Assembly (NCBI GenBank): GCA_937988695.1
Contig: CALKHM010000108.1
Span: 1 to 23,797, forward strand
Reading direction: 5' to 3'
DNA length: 23,797 nt
Source of the DNA: an uncultured Microbacterium sp.
GTDB taxonomy: Bacteria; Actinomycetota; Actinomycetes; Actinomycetales; Microbacteriaceae
This document shows, piece after piece, positions 20,771 to 23,797 of this stretch (its first letter is position 1; each line of letters begins with the position of its first letter). Below the pieces are notes generated by a model that had not been told where the DNA came from, did not search any database, and was given only the letters and a program-made list of their open reading frames with translations. The translations under genes and the position numbers were made by a program.

Positions 20771-21142
20771 TCAGAACATCGGATGGTCGTGGACGGCATG
20801 CGCGGGAACCTGCTGCAGCACGTCCCAGTGCTCGACGATCCGGCCGTCCTCGAATCGGTAGATGTCCGCGACCGCGGCGTCGGGCGCACCGGGTCGGGAA
20901 GCCTTCACGTGCACCATCGCGAGGTCGCCGTCGACGATGATCCGCTGGATCTGGAAGCTGGCGTCGGGCGAGCCGTCGAACTTCGGCGTCAGCGCGGCGA
21001 TCGCGGCGGCCGGGCCGTCGGCGATCGTCGGATTGTGCTGCCGGTAGCCGTCTGCGACCAGGAATGCGAAGGCCTCCGCGACGCGCTTGCGCGTGTAGAA
21101 CAGCTCACAGAACCGCTCGAACGCGGCGCGGTCTCCCGCCAT
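20771..21142 (-). CDS. SnoaL-like / NTF2-fold protein
   Basis: A 123-residue alpha+beta-barrel protein of the SnoaL-like polyketide cyclase/NTF2 superfamily. It opens with an N-terminal helix (AAFERFCELFYTRKRVAEAFAFL), then DGYRQHNPTIADGP, the family's 'YxQHNP' block with the pocket His, and strands ending in ADIYRFEDGRIVEHWDVLQQVP, the 'R.edGkivEhWdv' block. Such proteins act as small-molecule isomerases, cyclases or hydrolases, and many have unknown substrates. It starts 1 nt after the MBL-fold gene's stop, with GGGGAG 9 nt before the ATG. An unsaturated keto-sugar or a quinone-methide-like aglycone would be a reasonable substrate, but nothing in the sequence proves it. Confidence 0.85.
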   Translation of the reverse strand: MAGDRAAFERFCELFYTRKRVAEAFAFLVADGYRQHNPTIADGPAAAIAALTPKFDGSPDASFQIQRIIVDGDLAMVHVKASRPGAPDAAVADIYRFEDGRIVEHWDVLQQVPAHAVHDHPMF

Positions 21143-21143
21143 G

Positions 21144-22031
21144 TCAGTACTCCCCCAGGTCTCGGGCCGCGATCACGGGAACGGCGCCGGCGCCCGCCGC
21201 GCATACGAGTCCGGCGACCGACTCCGGCGCCGGATAGGGCACGAAATGGGTGAGGAGGATCTGCCTCACGTGCGCGGACGCCGCGACGCTCCCGATCTCC
21301 TCCGGCGTCAGGTGGTTGTTGCGCATGTTGTACTCGACCCGGTCGACGATCGCGGGAGCGGCCGCGAACCGCGTGCGCAGATCCTCGGTGATGCGCGGCA
21401 CGTCCACGACCTCGGAGACGAGGAGATTGGCGTCCTGCGCCAACGGGACGAGGGCCGGCGTCATGCCGGTGTCACCTGTGTAGGCGATGACACGGTCAGG
21501 GGTCGTGACCCGCAGGCCGATCGCGTGCGGCCGTGCCGCCCCGGGCGACGGCGAGCGGAAGTGCGCGACCTCGATCGCCTCGACCAGGATCGCCTCGTCG
21601 CGATACAGCTCCACGAGCCGGTGGTCGGCCGGGCGTTCCGCCTCGTGCACCGTGACACGCTCCACAATGCCCGGCTTGTCCGGCGCCTCGGTCAGCTCGG
21701 TGTGGCGATACGCGTCAGCCAGCCCCGCGACGAGATGGCCGGTGCCGTGCGGGCCGCCCACCACGAGCCGGCGGTCGCCGGGACCGAGCCAATGGGTCAG
21801 CAGCACGATCCCGAGATCGGCGAGGTGATCAGGATGATGGTGGGTCAGGAACACGCCGCGCAGCCGTGCCGGGTCGATCCCCGCCTCGGCGAGCCGGCGC
21901 AGCACGCCATTGCCCACGTCGCACAGGGAGACATCCTCATCGACGACGCGCGCGTTGGAGATCTGGAACGCCTCCGTACGTTGGAAGGGGCCGCCGCAGG
22001 TGCCGAGCGTGATCCACCTGGTCTGCGTCAT
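21144..22031 (-). CDS. MBL-fold metallo-hydrolase
   Basis: A 295-residue metallo-beta-lactamase-fold protein. LTHHHPDHLADL carries the zinc motif HxHxDH (H64, H66, D68, H69), D187 in AYTGDTG is the bridging Asp, and H262 in LLTHFVP is a further ligand. The arrangement resembles RNase Z/arylsulfatase-like and lactonase-type small-molecule hydrolases. No signal peptide is visible. Its ATG overlaps the glycosidase stop by 4 bp and it is followed 1 nt later by the SnoaL-like gene, placing it inside the glycoside operon. It may hydrolyse a lactone or ester, such as a sugar lactone or an acylated glycoside; this is inference from context. Confidence 0.87.
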   Translation of the reverse strand: MTQTRWITLGTCGGPFQRTEAFQISNARVVDEDVSLCDVGNGVLRRLAEAGIDPARLRGVFLTHHHPDHLADLGIVLLTHWLGPGDRRLVVGGPHGTGHLVAGLADAYRHTELTEAPDKPGIVERVTVHEAERPADHRLVELYRDEAILVEAIEVAHFRSPSPGAARPHAIGLRVTTPDRVIAYTGDTGMTPALVPLAQDANLLVSEVVDVPRITEDLRTRFAAAPAIVDRVEYNMRNNHLTPEEIGSVAASAHVRQILLTHFVPYPAPESVAGLVCAAGAGAVPVIAARDLGEY

Positions 22032-23797
22032 GATCCGGCCTCGACGGCTCGGACGGCGAGCGTCACCGGGCCCAGCAGACCGGTGGGATCCTGCTGCGCG
22101 AACGCGGAGAAGAAGTCGGGCTGCGCCTTGGCCAGCGTGTTCGTCACCTCGCTCTCAAGCGTGTTCTGGGCGGCCAGCAGCCCTGACGGGATCTCGAACG
22201 TGTACGGCGGGGCGATGCGCGTGCCGAGGTCGACGTCGCCCAGTCGCACGCGGGCGATCTCGAAGACGGCGCCGAGGTCGAGCAGGTGCGGCCGGCCGGG
22301 CTGTTCGACCGTGAGGGATGCCGTGTACCGGGCGGTGCCGCTGAAGGTCGGCAGCAGGTCGGGGTCGCTCAGCGGCCGCAGCGCGTCCAGGCTGCGCCAG
22401 GGAGCGAACCGCGGATACTCCGCAGCGGTGGCCAGCGCCACATCCCAGGATGCCGAGACGGGAACCGGTTCGCCCAGGCGGGCGGGCCGGGCGACGTTCA
22501 AGCCCGCCCACGCAGCGGGGTCACCGACCACGAGCACCGTCGCCTCTCCGGGCACGAGCCGCAGGTCGATCGCGACCCCACTGCCTGTCGCTGTGCCCGG
22601 CAGTGCGGCCAGGCTCCCGGTGAACGCGTCGAAGGCCACGACCTGGCCGCTGCGCGGGATGGTCAGCGTGGTGTGCACCGGTGCGCAGACCGACTCGTTG
22701 ACGAGCATCACCACGTCGGCCTCGCCGTGGTCTATCCGCAGGGCGCGCAGCGTCGGCGAGGAGTCGGCGACGCGTGGGGCGCGGGTGGTCAGCGCCCCGG
22801 CGACGCCCGCCAGCCGCTGCTGCGGGACCGGGTGGAACCGCACGCGCAGCACGTCGGGGTCGGGCCCTTCGACCTCGGGCACCTCGTCGACGAACACGAC
22901 GGGCACACCGCCGTCGGAAAGGCGCAGCAGCTCGGTCGCCGCGGTGGCGGGCAGGAACGCGCTGCCCGGCACGACGAGCACGTCGTAGGACTCGCCGCCC
23001 AGCGACAGCATGACGCCGGAGACCGACGCCTCACCCAGCGCGTCGGCGGGCACGATGTCGGCGTCGAGCTGCGCCTCCATCAGCAGCCGCAGCGGCCGCT
23101 CGACCGGCTGCGCGCGCCCGAGCCACTCGGCATCCGCATGGTAGAGCACCGCGACCGGCGCGATGTGCGTCCCGCCCTGCAGCAGGTGGCTGAGCCGATC
23201 GGTGTAGCCGCTGAGCAGTCGGTGATGCGGATACTGCGGGTTCTGACCTCGCGCGTAGAAGTGCGGCGGGCAGTCGAGATCGGGGAACGGCGCGGGCGAG
23301 AACGCGTGCGGCACGACGTGCGTGACGCCACGCACCAGCAGGTGGTTGGTCAGCCAGGTGAACAGCCGCAGCCCGGCGTACCAGCCGTACGCACCGATGG
23401 TCTCGCACATCGAGCGACCGTGCTTGCGCGGGTCGAGGTGCGCGGCGGACGATGCCAGCTTCGCCAGGCCGAAATGGAAGAACTCGCCGTCGGAGTGCCC
23501 GACCATGTTGGCGAACGGTCCGCGGGCGAACCCCGGCACGACCTGCGCGCCGATGATGTCGATGCCCGCCATGTCCTGGCCGGCCATCGCACGGAAGTAG
23601 TGCGCGGCTCCCGGGCCGAGGCGCGCATGCGCGCCGTTATCCTCGATGACGTGCCCGATGTACTCCACGCCGTGCGCGCGGCACCAGTCGCCGAGGCGCT
23701 GCGAGAAGCTCTCCGAGTACAGTCGCGAGACGACGTCCATGAAGGCGTAGCGCACGCGGCGCTCGGTGCCGCCGGCGGGATTCCACAGCAGCGGCAG
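22028..23797 (-). CDS. Glycoside hydrolase, GH106-like (alpha-L-rhamnosidase type), C-terminal 589 residues
   Basis: The frame is open to the right edge: the codons before 23755 read LPLLWNPAGGTERR in frame, so the start lies beyond the window. The visible part begins in a catalytic TIM-barrel region (YIGHVIEDNG, GIDIIGAQVVPG, RSMCETIGAYGW, with Glu candidates in IED and CETIG). It continues with a Rossmann-like segment (SYDVLVVPGSAFLP) and ends in a jelly-roll, galactose-binding-like domain (LDLGAVFEIARVRLGDVDLGT... LESEVTNTLA), the usual tail of GH106 and related GH2-like enzymes. GH106 removes terminal alpha-L-rhamnose. Here it would trim O-linked rhamnose or another decoration before C-glycoside oxidation (inference). 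Other glycosidase families with the same tail are possible. Confidence 0.72.
   Translation of the reverse strand: MPLLWNPAGGTERRVRYAFMDVVSRLYSESFSQRLGDWCRAHGVEYIGHVIEDNGAHARLGPGAAHYFRAMAGQDMAGIDIIGAQVVPGFARGPFANMVGHSDGEFFHFGLAKLASSAAHLDPRKHGRSMCETIGAYGWYAGLRLFTWLTNHLLVRGVTHVVPHAFSPAPFPDLDCPPHFYARGQNPQYPHHRLLSGYTDRLSHLLQGGTHIAPVAVLYHADAEWLGRAQPVERPLRLLMEAQLDADIVPADALGEASVSGVMLSLGGESYDVLVVPGSAFLPATAATELLRLSDGGVPVVFVDEVPEVEGPDPDVLRVRFHPVPQQRLAGVAGALTTRAPRVADSSPTLRALRIDHGEADVVMLVNESVCAPVHTTLTIPRSGQVVAFDAFTGSLAALPGTATGSGVAIDLRLVPGEATVLVVGDPAAWAGLNVARPARLGEPVPVSASWDVALATAAEYPRFAPWRSLDALRPLSDPDLLPTFSGTARYTASLTVEQPGRPHLLDLGAVFEIARVRLGDVDLGTRIAPPYTFEIPSGLLAAQNTLESEVTNTLAKAQPDFFSAFAQQDPTGLLGPVTLAVRAVEAGS

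Noticed and set aside
19904..22988. Two long plus-strand frames opposite the isomerase, SnoaL, MBL and glycosidase genes
   Set aside because: The minus-strand genes carry intact catalytic motifs and coupled starts. The plus-strand products are Arg-rich and motif-free.

Overview
The window is very GC-rich and is densely packed with genes that share 4-bp ATGA/GTGA start-stop overlaps. It also carries 'CGCTCGCTCAACGACC'-type intergenic palindromes. Together these suggest a Gram-positive actinobacterium, most likely Microbacteriaceae (a Microbacterium-like genus). This is inferred from style, not from a marker gene. No rRNA, tRNA, CRISPR array or insertion sequence was seen.

The central theme is C-glycoside catabolism. 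Three small proteins of the DUF6379 / C-deglycosylation beta-subunit type (18240-17830, 15656-15234, 11380-11784) each pair with a TIM-barrel sugar-phosphate-isomerase-like alpha subunit (17833-16706, 16709-15672, 11781-12791). These are the two subunits of the metal-dependent C-glycoside deglycosidases known as CarB/CarC, DfgA/DfgB and DgpB/DgpC. A pyranose-oxidase-type GMC flavoenzyme (19967-18426), resembling the FAD-dependent glycoside 3-oxidases, would make the 3-keto C-glycoside that those enzymes cleave. A second GMC gene begins at the left edge. Two Gfo/Idh/MocA dehydrogenases, a Gfo/Idh-like companion protein and two more TIM-barrel isomerases would help oxidise or process the released keto-sugar.

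Layout, right to left on the minus strand. (1) 23797-18426: partial GH106-like glycosidase, MBL-fold hydrolase, SnoaL-like protein, hydroxypyruvate-isomerase-like protein, GMC oxidase. (2) 18240-12861: beta1-alpha1-alpha2-beta2-Gfo/Idh-isomerase, behind a clear promoter with a perfect palindrome in its spacer. (3) On the plus strand, 10019-12791: a ROK-family repressor, then beta3-alpha3. (4) On the minus strand, 9891-1: Gfo/Idh, Gfo/Idh-like companion, extradiol dioxygenase, FAH-family hydrolase, cyclase-family hydrolase, class A flavin monooxygenase, ACMSD-like amidohydrolase, second FAH hydrolase, DHA2 MFS transporter, start of the second GMC oxidase. Region 4 reads as an aromatic hydroxylation and meta-cleavage pathway, probably for the aglycone.

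Four promoter regions carry related 25-bp imperfect inverted repeats (ACTTA-N15-TAAGT type), a plausible shared regulon of the ROK regulator. The inferred scheme is: trim decorating sugars (GH106-like), oxidise the C-glycosyl sugar at C3 (GMC or Gfo/Idh), cleave the C-C bond (alpha/beta pairs), process the keto-sugar (isomerases, dehydrogenases), and hydroxylate and open the aglycone ring (monooxygenase, dioxygenase, FAH, cyclase, amidohydrolase). The natural substrate cannot be read from the sequence.
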